This document shows, one piece after another, positions 24,574 to 37,892 of a DNA stretch of 64,000 nucleotides (position 1 is the stretch's first letter; each line of letters begins with the position of its first letter). Below the pieces are notes generated by a model. That model was not told the origin of the DNA. It did no database searches and saw only the letters and a list, made by a program, of their open reading frames with translations. The DNA comes from Silene conica (taxonomy: Eukaryota; Streptophyta; Magnoliopsida; Caryophyllales; Caryophyllaceae): assembly GCA_029255685.2 (NCBI GenBank), contig CM055312.2:19554649-19618648 (forward strand), in the 5' to 3' direction. The translations under genes were made by a program, and so were the position numbers.

Positions 24574-26045
24574 TTTCACGAAATAATGTCCCGGTTTAAC
24601 AAATTAAGGTCAAGGATTCACGAAATACGAAATTAAACATTTTGTGAGTAAACAAACATTTTAAGTCCAAGTTTCACGAAATAAGGTCCCGATTTCACGA
24701 ATTAAAGTCCAAGATTCACGAAATAAGAAATTAAACATTTTGTGAGTAAATAAACATTTTAAGTTTAAGTTTCACGAAATAAGGTACCGATTTCACGAAT
24801 TAAGGTCCAATATTCACGAAATAAAAAGTTAAACATTTTGTGAATAAACAAACATTTTAAGTCTAAGTTTCACGAAATAAACTCCCGGTTTCACAAATTA
24901 AGGTCCAAAATTCACGAAATAAGATATTAAACATTTTGTGAGTAAATAAAAATTTTAAGTCCAAGTTTCACGAAATAAGGTTCCGGTTTCACAGATTAAG
25001 GTCCAAGATTCACGAAATGAGAAATTATACATTTCGTGAGTAAACAAACATTTTAAGTCCAAGTTTCACGAAATAAGGTTCCGGTTTCACGAATTAAGCT
25101 ACAAGATTCACGAAATAAAAAATTAAACATTTTGTGAGTGAACAAACATTTGAAGTCCAAGTTTCACGAAATAAGGTCCCGGTTTCACGAATTAAAGTCC
25201 AAGATTCACGAAATAAGAAATTAAACATTTTGTGAGTAAATAAACATTTTAATTCCAAGTTTCACGAAATAAGGTTCCGGTTTCACGAATTAAAGTCCAA
25301 TATTCACGAAATAAAAATTAAACATTTCGTGAATAAACAAACATTTTAAGTCTAAGTTTCACGAAATAAACTCCCGGTTTCACAAATTAAGGTCCAAAAT
25401 TCACGAATAAGAAATTAAACATTTTGTGAGTAAATAAAAATTTTAAGTCGAAGTTTCACGAAATAAGGTTACGGTTTCACAGATTAAGGTCCAAGATTCA
25501 CGAAATAAGAAATTTTACATTATGTAAATAAACCAACATTTTAAGTCCAAGTTTCACGAAATAAGGTCCCGGTTTCACAAATTAAGGTCCAAGATTCACA
25601 AAATAAGAAATTAAACAATTTGTGAAAAAACAAACATTTTATTTCCAAGTTTCACGAAATAAGGTTCCGGTTTCATAAATTAAGGTCCAAGATTCACGAA
25701 ATAAGAAATTAAACATTTGGTGAGTGAACAAACATTTTAATTTCAAATTTCACGAAATAAGGTTCCGGTTTCACAAATTAAGGTCCAAGATTCACGAAAT
25801 AAGAAATTAAACATTTGGTGAGTGTTCAAACATTTTAATTCCAAGTTTCACGAAATAAGGTTACGGTTTCACAAATTAAGGTCAAAGATTCACGAGATAA
25901 GAAATTAAAAATTTTGTGAGTAAACAAATATTTTAAGTCCAAGTTTCACGAAATAAGGTCCCGGTTTCACAAATTAAAGTTCAAGATTCAGGAAATAAAA
26001 AATTATTTATTTTGTGAATAACAAATATTTTAAGTCCAAAATTCC
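24574..26045. repeat. 98-bp satellite of element A, main array
   Basis: About 15 tandem units of roughly 98 bp each contain four related sub-blocks around TTCACGAAAT / TTCACAAATT and end with CATTTTGTGAGTAAACAAAC. In the best units ATTCACGAAAT faces ATTTCGTGA 15-20 bases later, so each unit can fold as a hairpin. The stretch 26046-26185 has no clear content. Confidence 0.9.
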
Positions 26046-26233
26046 CGAAATAAGAAAAAGAGCAAAATGAATAATTTTTTTAGATAGATATAATATTTGG
26101 GCCAAATAAAATGCTAGAATGACCCATAATTTTCATCCCATTGAAATTAGTCCAATGAACATTGGAAATCATGTGAAACATAGTAAGGGTTCGGCGGCCT
26201 CACCGTAATAGGCGGCCTCACGTGATCCGGCCT

Positions 26234-26346
<113 letters not shown>

Positions 26347-27249
26347 GCCCTTTCTCTTTTTTTAACGTGTCCTAATTAGTGAAATTTATCTTTGTTTTGT
26401 AGGGAAAAAATATACAGACAGGTCAGCCTCGGTCGAAAAACATTCCTACTACTGCCTCATCTAAAGACAATAATCCTACAACTACCTCATTTAATGATCA
26501 AGTTGCGGAGGTATTTACTTATTAAGTACATAATTTTTTTTAAATAGCTCCAACTGGGATATGTTTCGTCTGGATTAGTTTAGTTAATATATAAGTACTT
26601 AATTTTAGTTTTCCACGCATGTAGGATGTTGTGATGACAAGTAGCAGTAAAGAAAAATCTGTTAGGAGTCTATCTAATACAAAGTATGTTGGGAACACTT
26701 ACATGAAATATGTAAGAACTATAACGATGAATGATCTTTACAAGGAGGCAGAATCTCGCTTAAGGAGCAAAGAATTGATAATTATTCCGCTCGACGCTGA
26801 TATTTTAGGGGTGGAACGTACAACACTTATATCATACGATTTCTAGCCATTTGGGCTGGCCTTGAAGAGATTGATGTCGCACACCTACTTGTTTGGATGA
26901 AGTAAGTTTCATAATCAATCATGCAATAATCTAATACTCTGACTAAGACAATGTTTTAATACCGGAATTAAAACCGTAATTTAGATACTTGAAATTGGTT
27001 GTGATCCCCGAGAACAAGATTGCATCTGAGAATTACGGATTCATGTGCCCTAGTATTTTATCTATGCATATCAAGCTGATTTCGTACGAAAAGCGGATAG
27101 ATTATATTGCTCAGGAATTGGCGAAAAGCAAAAAAATCATATTTGCCCCTTATAATGAAAGAGGGTAATATATAATTAATATTATGATTCCAAACACAAT
27201 TGCATTTTTATATTTAATATATATGCGTACTTAATAATGATGATGTCTC

Positions 27250-29321
27250 TGTAACATCCCGTATTTTCGTAAAAGAATATTTTAATAATTTAAAGTGGTT
27301 TTCGGAATTTAATAATATTTCGTAAATTATGTTTTAAAGAAATTCCGTTAAGTTTCGTCAAAAGATTTATTTCTTCTTAAGATGTTGTGTTCACTTGGTA
27401 ATTCCGTTCTTAAGGTTTCCGTTTCATTTAATTAGGAAACCCGACTCAAAACAAATAAAGGACAACTCTCCTTCTTCTTTCAACGTTATTTCATTTCTCA
27501 CAAAACAAAGTCACTGTAAACTCAACTTCACCATTTTTCTCTCTTTTCAAGTTCTTAGAAGATCATCTAAGAACTCGTCTCAACTCGGATCAAGGTAACG
27601 TTTTCACTTTTGAAATCTTCTCGATCGCGATTCTCGTTCTTTCTATCACTTTCGTTTTTCAATTCTCTACTTCTCATTTCCGGGCTGTTTTGCCCTAGAA
27701 TCGTTTTTAGGCTCTAATATGCATTTTTGTGTTATTAGGAGTCGACTTGGACAACCCGGAGGTGGATTCATACATCATAGAGGAAAAACCGGAGCTTAGA
27801 GCGCTTGAGGTGACGATAATGAGATACTCGGCCTATTTTTGTTATATTAGCATGCTTTGTGAATACTTGTTGTGTTTCTGAAATTGTGATGAAATTATTG
27901 AATATGAGTATAGGAATATGCTAGGAAATCTGTTGTATATGCTAAATATATGATTAAGTTAGTGATTATGAAGTTTAACATGATTTTCATGCCTATTTCA
28001 CATGTTGAAGAATTGTTACGGATATGCTTAATTGTTCATAAGATGAGTTTCTTTTGATGTTTAAGTTGTTGTTCATGTATAATATGAGTGTTAAATTGCT
28101 GGGTAAACAATTGTTGTTGCGAATTATAAGCCATGTATTGATTTGCTTGAGTTTTTTATTTGAGTTCATTGTCGAATTGGCGTGCGTAAGCACAGCGGGT
28201 GCTCAGCCGGTCAGGGGACGGCAGCCAGTCGACCAGCTGAGAGCCCCTTATAGTGTCTTTTTCGTGTTTTAAGAAAATATAGTGAATAGGGTGTTCAGTC
28301 GGTGCCTCCGGGGCCGGTCGGCCTGCTGGGAACCCTTTCCTCTTTAAAGTGTTGTTTTCAAAGGCTGTGTTGGGTGGGGTTGTCAGACGGCTGACCGGCA
28401 GCCGGTCTGTGGCCGGCTGGGAACCCCATTCATACTAAAATTGGTTTAACTTGTGATCGGTTCATCCGATTTGATTGATACTTCTTCTGTGTGACTTGTA
28501 TGCTTGTAGGCTTTCACATGTTAGTCGATAATCTAGTAAGTAAGACTAGGACATAGTATTGGTTGTAGTACATATCGGAATATGTCTGAGTCGGGACCGC
28601 TACAGTACGATATGTATTGTTGTATGTTGCTTATCAAGCTATGTCTGAGTCGGGACTTCTAGTTTGATACGTACGTGTATGTGGCGTGACGGACATGTCT
28701 GAGTCGGGACCTCTGGATCGTCTCGTGTATGGATGATGCGGTGGGAGATGTCTGAGTCGGGACCTCTTTCCCTCTGTGAGTTTGTTTGACCATGGTGAGT
28801 CAGGTCTGAGTCGGGATCCTGATTCACAATGAAGAGTAATAGTTAAGTCTAAGTCGGGACCTCTGGACCTTTACTAGCTGACCGGTATCCATTCGTGCCT
28901 GAGTCGGGGTTCACGGATGAATGCTAGCTGACCTTGTGTACCAAGTCTACCTGAGTCGGGGTGTGGCTTGGGCACTGCTGATTGTGTTTAGTTCTTTATT
29001 GAGTCGGGGTTAGTTCTAGATACTGTTGTTTGCATCTGCTTTCCTGAGTTGGGGTGCAGTGTCAGGTGTTGTTGAATGGATGTTTATCTAGAGAATACCG
29101 TTTATCATTTGAGTTAGTGTTTCTCCAAGGAATTGGACGGCTCTTACTCATTATTGGAAATGGTTTCAGGAGAAAGACCCCCCGGCCGGGCAACCGGAAG
29201 GGAGACCGCCTCTCGCCTCAATTAGTTTCCGAAGTTGGTTAAGGGTTTTGCATGGTGATGCATATTGATATGAAGGACGATGTATACTTTGCATATTGTG
29301 ATGTTGGAGTATAATGGATGT
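27250..29321 (+). repeat. 5' LTR of element B, first part
   Basis: This is the LTR up to the insertion point of element C. It contains GC-rich palindromic modules at 28201-28430 and the tandem hairpin array at 28569-29070. Compared with the 3' LTR it lacks about 100 bp around 28290, where one palindromic module is missing. Confidence 0.9.
28569..29070 (+). repeat. tandem array of about ten hairpins with constant TGAGTCGG loop
   Basis: TGAGTCGG or a one-base variant starts at 28587, 28646, 28700, 28753, 28807, 28850, 28900, 28952, 29000 and 29045 (spacing 43-59 bp). Each lies between arms that are complementary to each other yet differ from unit to unit. Examples are ACATATCG/CGATATGT, TATCAAGCTA/TAGTTTGATA, GTGAGTCAGG/CCTGATTCAC and GTGTTTAG/CTAGATAC. 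The closing pairs just outside the loop also switch between GTC/GAC and ACC/GGT. Confidence 0.8.
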
Positions 29322-30657
29322 TGTAATACTCTGTATTTCATTATATTTTATTTTAATATTTAGTCATCGTATTTGGGTGTTGGGACGGTTATACTCGATA
29401 ATTTAATTATCCTGTAATAACCCGTTTTATTATTTAATTTATATATAATGGTTGCTCGTTAAATAAATTTACGAGCATTCGAATTATTGTATACATAATA
29501 GGCCTTGCGAGATTCGATTTGGGGTTTTAAGCCATCAAATAATAATAATAGTAGTATGGTGCTAAGTGAGACTCGAACCGGTGACCTGTTGTGTATTGCC
29601 TTGGGCCTCGTAAAGCGTGACATAAGATCAGCCCACTCGTTTTGTTCAGAAACAGTGAACAATACCCTGCTCTGCCGTCATATTTAGAGTATGTTTCCTT
29701 ACCCTAAACCCTACTCAAACACTTATGCGACCTCACTAAACCCTAGCCGCCACTTTAGAGAAGAAGAGGAACCTGCTCACGGTGGCTGTAGGCTGACCTA
29801 GGGTGTCTCGATTTGGCCAAGGAACCGGTATGCTCACCACTTTTACGCTAATTGTTGTTTTACGCTAATTGTTGTTTCTGTTTGGTTTTCCGTCACCAGT
29901 TTAAGGGGGTATAACACGTTTAACTCTTATTGTTTTTACATACTCACATACCAGGACGTATAATGAGTATATGTATGCTATAGTTTAAGTGTCGATGGTC
30001 GTTTTTTCGTATTTTCGAGGGTGGTGAACTTGGTGTAAGGAAAGGGGTATAGAAACACGTTTAACAGGTGTTTCCTTATGCATCTTTGTAATCAGTTTTT
30101 AGATGAGTCCGTATGTTTATGATTATGGGTCTTTGCGTGTTTAGGTAAGTGGTAGTTGGGGGTTGCTCGTGGTGGTAGTCTCGAGAGTTGGTGGTGGCTG
30201 GTTATGGTGGTACAGGGGTTTTTGATAGGGTGGTTGAAGGGTCGTTTTATTGTTGTTCTGTTCTGGTTGTCTGCGTGTGTCCAGGGGGTTTGGGAAGGGT
30301 AACACCGTCGACTCGGGGGAGGTCAACACGGTGTTACCATCGTGTCTGTCAGGTCTGGTGGCAGGAGTGGTTTTGGGTGGCATAGTTGGGGTGGTCAGGG
30401 ATAGAGAGGGGCGTCGATGGTGATGTTTTCAGGGCGTGTTCAGGGGCTGGGTGATGAACCAGGCCTGTTCAAAGGTCTGGTTCACCAGGTCGGCAGGGAA
30501 CGACTGTGCTGGTGGATGTGGTGGTGGTAGCCGGTAGTTCTGGGTTCGCGTGCGGGTGGTTGTTGGGTTCGTGAAGGGAGCGACTTGGTGGTTGTGGGGG
30601 TTGTTGTCACGGGCTGTTGTCGGGGGTTAATGGTTGTGTTTTGGGCGGGTCTAAGTA

Positions 30658-30691
<34 letters not shown>

Positions 30692-31674
30692 TTTATTATT
30701 ATTGTTATTCTTACTAATAGTGTTTTTTTTATCATTGTTGCCTTTGCTATTTTGGGTCTACATCTCATGTGTATGTTAAATTATTTAAAGTAGCTACTAT
30801 ACATAGAAAGTTACTATTTTAAGTAATGTTTCTAAAAATAAACTTTCCTTATTAGGATATTGCTATAAATAGAATGCGTACTTATGTTACGGGATCTAGG
30901 GAGTTTTATTAATTATACGATATATGTTTAGGTGGCAGTTTCCGCGTGGAACATTTTAGTAGCAGTTGCGCATTCGCTGTTATCTTCCGCAGTTTCAAGG
31001 TAGGGGATATTTATGTCTGCGGTTGTGTTATGACATGAGGATATATATTGTCTGATTGATATATTTGATTACGAGTTCATTGTGATTGATTGGTTATTGT
31101 TGATTATGGTGGAGAACGGGGCTTGTGAATTGGGTCTTGTGATAAGGGTCTTGTGATACGGGACTTGTGATATGGCCATGGTGGGTGTGGTGTGATGGAG
31201 GTGATGATGTGGTGGAAGGTGTGGTGTGATGGAAGGGATGGTGTGACGAAGGTGAAGTGGCTGATTGAAGGTGTGGAGATGGAATAAATATATTGTATGT
31301 TTATTTATGTCTTGTTGATATTTCCTACTCAACCTCGTGGTTGACCCTGTGTATTCGTGTGACACCTACGATGATCCGGAATGGGGAGTAGATTCTACAG
31401 GACAGAGACCGATGAGCTAGGAGCTGGGACGGGAATGTGAGATGCAGATTTGAGACCGACTTAGAATTATATCACTTATAGATTGATCATCAGTTGTTTT
31501 ATTTTATTCTGTTGTATATTTGTAGATCAAAGTTTAAATATAATCAGTTTTTATATAAAGCGCTTTGGTTTCATTTACTTTGTTATTCACTACCTCGGGA
31601 TTTCCGAGATGGTAACAACTCTATTTATTCGAGAATGTCTTGCTAAAGGCTCTTGAATAAATGGGGGTGTTACA
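29322..31674 (+). repeat. 5' LTR of element C
   Basis: It is 2,353 bp and nearly identical to the split 3' LTR. It contains a reversed tRNA B-box-like segment (GACTCGAACCGGTGACC at 29571), a (TTA)n run at 30660-30690, a GATGGAGGTGATGATGTGG-type purine-rich stretch near 31200, and U5 hairpins at 31329-31344, 31593-31607 and 31622-31663. Confidence 0.92.
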
Positions 31675-34600
31675 AAGTGGTATCAGAGCGAACGATCCTC
31701 AGACCTAAACCAAATGAATAATAATGAACGTAGGAAGAGTCGAATAAAAAGAACCCCAGGTTAGTAACTGTCAGGAGCCCAAGATTGAGATGAGTTAGGG
31801 GCCCCCTCAAACCAAGCCACTGGCTCTTTCAGTCTAACCTGGTTACCTTGAGAGATTTAGAGCGTGGGTAGTATAGTATAAAGGAAAAGACCCAATATAT
31901 GTTGTACTAACAGTTGCAGGAGCGGAATGAGGTAAGTAATGATGCGATACATGATAATGATGCGCTGTGGAAGAATATGGTTGGTAATCTATATTGTGAA
32001 TCATGAGATTGATATTGAATGTGATTGAGACATGTATTACTTCAAGTATTGAGAACATGAAAATTGGAATACGAGTTTGATATATAAGCTTGACTAGTAT
32101 GATGATGTGCATAAGAAGAATACGACTGATATTGAAATGCTGATTGATCTGAATAATTGAATTGAAATTTTCAGGGAATGGGTGTATATTTATTGTATAA
32201 TAATTTAGAGCGATATGATCATGTGATTTTGGTGTCTCGAATTGTCTATAAGATATCTGGTTATTAAATGACTAACGTGATTTTGTAATATAGTGTTTGG
32301 TATTTGGATATGGACGATCAGATTTAAATGTTATAGTATTTCGTGTCTAGTGATATGCGGAATGTGCTGCCCCAAGCCATGAGTGATATATGATTATGTG
32401 TTACATTTTTATATACATGTATAAATGTTCAGTCATTTAGATGATCTACTTTTCTGTTTTGCAATCTTTACCGTGTTTTAGATGACTATTACAGAATGAA
32501 ATGGTGAATAAATGTTATTATGGTGCAACGTGATTTCCATGCTTCGATGATATGTCAACATGTTTTGGAGGAATAATGTTTATGTTTAATATGATAATAT
32601 GAAGTAATTTTAATGGAACCAAAATTTTAATAAACTTCCAGAATTTTACCTTGTTAGTACGGACTGTCATTTTAAATGTGTCCATATTTGAGTATGAAAA
32701 TTTTATGTATGATAAACCCCTGAGTTAGATTTACAATGCTTTTGGTTTTATGTTAATAGGAGTTATATTTTGAGAGAAATAAATATTTTAGTTGACAGTG
32801 GTCAGATTGTTGTTGCACAGTTCCGTTTTGACCCATCTCTTGGTAAAAGCAACCATTTAAAACTTGGTTATTGTTTATGCATAATTCCAACTCTACTGTT
32901 CAGAATATGTATTCACGCTTTCAAATGATAAGCCATGTAAAGTCTTAATGAGTCGTTATTTAATTGTGATCCTTGCAAGTTGCCTAATTTTCTGTTGGAT
33001 TGATGTTAAGTTCTTGCCCAGACCGAATAGGTTATAAAATTGTAGTAAATAATTCCCTTGAAATATGCATTCGATCCTTTTCCTATGATTAGCTAATCAT
33101 TTTTATTTTTTCAAAACTATACTCGCTCACACGTTAAATAAACTGTTATTTATTTATGAGTTGGTAAGTTCCTGCATAATATTTAATTGGTGAACTTATG
33201 AGATATGTAAGTACATATAAAAGTTTAATCGAATGTGAATTATGTGATGTGACCACGTGATATCCGGATATGGCATTAATAACATGAATAGTAGGCATAT
33301 GGTATGAGTATGAACCTCACTACGTGATAGCGTAACCTTGTTTATTTCGTCAAGTTTAATATAGAATCGTTCCAGTTATATGTCTAATATTACGAACTCA
33401 AAATGAATATGTGCTGCTCGTATGTGATGTTAAAAGCATGTTTATCTATGCCAAGTGACAGAATGAAATCTAACTGGTAAGCTTATTAGCATAATATAGC
33501 AATCTAATGGTTACATGTAATTGTGATTATTTGAACAATGTGAATCTAGTTGATGTTCTTTCGTATATTGATGGTTTACCTCTGTCTAGTCCTCTGTGAC
33601 TATAGTCTTTATAATTTTTTTTTAGTATATTGTTATACCATACAGTGAATTGCATGATGTTATACTTAGAATCTGATCACGATGTGTTGAATCATTAATT
33701 GTTTGACATATGATTTATGGAAGTACTAGTTGGTGAATTCGCCTACTTTTATCGTTAAATTTTGTTTTCATAATTCATGAACTACAAGAACAATGTTTAA
33801 TAAAGGGAGTCAATATGTCACCATGTAGTTTTGTTTCGATCTATAACTTATAAAATTGTTTTGGATTCGTGTTTATAAATTGTCACAATGTTTCAAACGT
33901 TTCAAATATTTTCAAAAGTGATGAACCATGATAAAGCTTGATGTTTGACCATTATGGTGATTGTGTGCAATATGACAATTTTGTGGCTATGTGTCGATGA
34001 AATCCTGTCGAAAATTTTCAAGTTTGAACTATGGGTTTCTTGACTGTTTACATTGTTGTATATATATTAAATTGTGATAAATTTCAAAGGTGTGTAAGTG
34101 TTAGCTACCCTGATTCTGCTTTACTGCGTAACACGATTCTAATAATCTTATTATTGTTTGGGGTTATTTGTTTATATGTTAATTGTTATTGTTGTAAAAA
34201 CATGTGATGAAAGTTATGAGCTTTGATGTACTGTTATATATGACTAGTTATTATTATTACTCTGGTTATACAATTTATTTTGAATGGATGTGCTACTGTT
34301 GGTGAATTAGTTATTGTCTGGGAAGTGCACACGTAATTGTAGAATAAATGTTGGATTTGAGGTTTTTCATCAATTGGATAGAAGGTGGATCATTGGTATA
34401 TGTATAGATTATAATGGCGTTATTTGGATGGATAACGATGGATAGTTTTGGTGGTTACTATGGCAAAATTATACACTTTGAGAATAGTTTGCGTGTTTTG
34501 TGTTTTATGTCATCTTTTTTTTCTTTCTTTGACCGGACCCGTGGGTTAGTAGCTTGGAGTCTTGTACTCTAGGAGTTGAGCATGGTTCTTGGAACCTTTT

Positions 34601-35268
34601 GACAATATCGATATTGAAATTGAGATTCAAACTGGTTACTGATATTGAATTATGAGTTGTTAAGCCACTGTGCCATATTGTGTTTACGGTCCGGAGTGAC
34701 CATTGTTACTGAGATATAATCTTTGAGTTGAAATCCATATTGAGATGGAAATATTGTTCCGCAGTTTTATCTGCCAGTTTACTCACCCCTTGTCTTTGGT
34801 CTTCGATTTGGCGATGAGTGCGATACTTGGTCACTTAGAGTTTGATGGTATGGGATAAAGTAATGAGTAAGATGAGGTAATGAGCTGAGAATTGTATAAT
34901 GAGGTTACGGGGACGTAACCGTATTTTTAAGGAGGATAGGATTGTAAAATCTTTGATTTATGATATGGTTAGTTGTTAGGACTGGGCTAATTTGGTATGT
35001 CGTGATTGATTGAATACACTTGATAATTTACTCCTGTATGCAGTTTATTGCAGTTCATGATATCTCATGTAATTTAGTTATACGTTAAACTTTGAGGACA
35101 AAGTTTTCTTAACGAGGGTAGAATGTGACATTTCGTGTTTTAAAGTACCTTTATTAGTTACGACGTTGTGTGGTATCACTTTTAGTGTTCGTTACGTGCT
35201 TTGCGAACAGTTTCTTGATCACGGGATGGTGAACTTCGGGACGAAGTTCATTTTTAAGGAGGGAAGAC
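31675..35268 (+). other. non-coding interior of element C
   Basis: It holds the tRNA-Met primer site at 31678 and a leader related to that of D. About 3.1 kb of AT-rich sequence follows without ORFs, then hairpins GGTTACG-GGGA-CGTAACC (34903-34920) and GAACTTCG-GGA-CGAAGTTC (35231-35249) and the polypurine tract. Confidence 0.75.
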
Positions 35269-35634
35269 TGTAATACTCTGTATTTCATTATATTTTATTT
35301 TAATATTTAGTCATCGTATTTGGGTGTTGGGACGGTTATACTCGATAATTTAATTATCCTGTAATAACCCGTTTTATTATTTAATTTATATATAATGGTT
35401 GCTCGTTAAATAAATTTACGAGCATTCGAATTATTGTATACATAATAGGCCTTGCGAGATTCGATTTGGGGTTTTAAGCCATCAAATAATAATAATAGTA
35501 GTATGGTGCTAAGTGAGACTCGAACCGGTGACCTGTTGTGTATTGCCTTGGGCCTCGTAAAGCGTGACATAAGATCAGCCCACTCGTTTTGTTCAGAAAC
35601 AGTGAACAATACCCTGCTCTGCCGTCATATTTAG

Positions 35635-37830
35635 TGTAATACCTCGTATTTTGGGCATGATTTTATCTTAATTGTTTTAATAGCTAAACGGTTTTATTTG
35701 TTATGATGTTAAGTGGAGGGATAAGTAATTAGTTCGTTTATAAGTATATGCGTACGTATCATGCTTGCTATGGGATTCGATTTGAGGGTCACTTATATAT
35801 GTGACATTGTAACACCCCAAGAGTATGAGAAAAAAGTTGTCCCACATCGGTAGAATGTGAGGCTTGTGATAGATTTATAATAGCTTCCACCCACCACTTA
35901 GTAACAAGGCCTTGTGCTTTTGGGCTTAAGTGAGGATAAATAATGGGCCCAAAGGCTTACCTCCCATCTTATTGGGGTGTGTTACGACCGTGGTGGGTCG
36001 GGTTGTTATAAATGGTATCAGAGCGACCCTGCGACCGTGTGGTGAGCTTGTGGTCGGGAGTACCCGGGTCACACACCTAGCGGGGGAGGATTCTGGCCCT
36101 AGTTGTGGTCAAGTTTGAGGCACAGCGAGGACGTTGTGTTCTTTAAGTGGGAGAGTTTGTAACACCCCAAGAGTTTGAGAAAAAAGTTGTCCCACATCGG
36201 TAGAATGTGAGGCTTGTGATAGATTTATAATAGCTTCCACCCACCACTTAGTAACAAGGCCTTGTGCTTTTGGGCTTAAGTGAGGATAAATAATGGGCCC
36301 AAAAGTGCACACCCATCCTTATTGGGTTTGTGTTACGACGGTGGCGGATCGGGTTGTTACAGACATGCTTTCGGTGGGGTTCGAACTAGAGTCCTCTAGG
36401 GGGTGGTGTTGGGCCTTGGGAACCGTGCACAAACAACACAGCCCACGCCACATACCAAAACCCTACACAGCTTTAACACTAAATCCCCACCCCTGCCGCC
36501 ATATAAGAGGAGCTTATACTCCTATTTTCCTGAGCTATCACCATAAAACAAAACCCTAGACTGCAGCCACCATCACACGTGAAGGAGAGAGGACGCCCAC
36601 GACCAGATCCACCGTGCCTAACACCACTCGATTCTGGTCAGAAGTCAGGTATGAGTTTTAGGGGTCTGTGTTTGTTTCCGGTTGTGTTGTACTTTCTGTT
36701 TTGGTGTCTTGTTCGAAGGGTCTGGGGTTGTGGTTGGTGGGTGTGTTTGGCATGGTAGAGTTGGTTGTAGTCAGGACCGGGTAATGGGGGTTAGTGTCAG
36801 TAGGCTAGGTGGCTTATAGTGTCGTCGATGGTGGGGTGTTGGTGGCCTGTTAGTTACGTTCAAAACAGGGGTTACAGGGGGTTTGGTGGTGTCACTGTCG
36901 AGCAGTGGTTTGGGGGTGGTGTTACTAGCGACTCGGGAGAGGTCAATACAGTAACACCACCATGGCTAAAGGGAGAGTCAGAGGTGGCGTCTGGTGGTAG
37001 TCGTCGTTAGTATTAGTGGTGGTAGCAGCCGTAGATGGCGGGTCTGTTCAGAGGAGTCTGGGGAGTATACATGTCGCTGGTCTGTTTTCAGCAGCCTGGT
37101 TTGGGTTTGTCGGCGGTTGTCCGGAGGTGTGGTTGTGGTGTAGTGGTTGATGGTGGTCGGTGGTGTTGAGTGGTGGTGGTTATTGGTGTTCGAAGTGGTG
37201 GTCTATGGTGTGAACACGGGTTTAAGTCGTTTAGAGGGGGGCTGGGTTTTCGAATCTTTCTAAGCCTTTATCATAGTATTCTTATTATTATTTTTATTAT
37301 TAGTATTATTATTATTGTTATTATTATTTATCATTAATATTATGATTCTTATTTTTATTATTACCTTTACTATTATGATCTTTGCCATCATGAATATATA
37401 TTTTATTATAGGAAAGTTTTTACATGGTAATGGGTATTTTGAAATTCAAATTTTATTTCTATTCAAGCATCTATTTTTGGAAGTTCTATTTTTAGAAGTT
37501 ACTATATTTGGAAAGTTGTTTTTTGGGTAAACCTCGGTTGTTTGGAAACTTTCTGAATATAGAAAGTTTCTATAAATAGAATGTGCACACGTATTATGAG
37601 TGTTAGGGTGTTTATTAATTAAATAATACTTGTTTAGGTAGCGGGTTTCGCGTGGAACATTTCTAAACAAGCCTCGGGTTTATCTGCGTTACCCACTATT
37701 TCAGGTAGGGGAAAAATTGGTATATAATAATGTGTAATCTGTTCTTATGTGTTAATAAGCATGTTTATGTTATAATCTCATGTGAATGTTATATTGTGCT
37801 ATTTATATCTTTTGAGACATTGTTACGATG

Positions 37831-37892
<62 letters not shown>

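Noticed and set aside
28569..29070. CRISPR-like look (constant motif with variable 40-bp spacers)
   Set aside because: This is plant LTR DNA. The 'spacers' are complementary arms around each motif, and the array is duplicated with the LTR.
31675..35268. Possible hidden host gene in the interior of element C
   Set aside because: No ORF, splice pattern or protein motif. The flanking primer site and polypurine tract mark it as retroelement interior.
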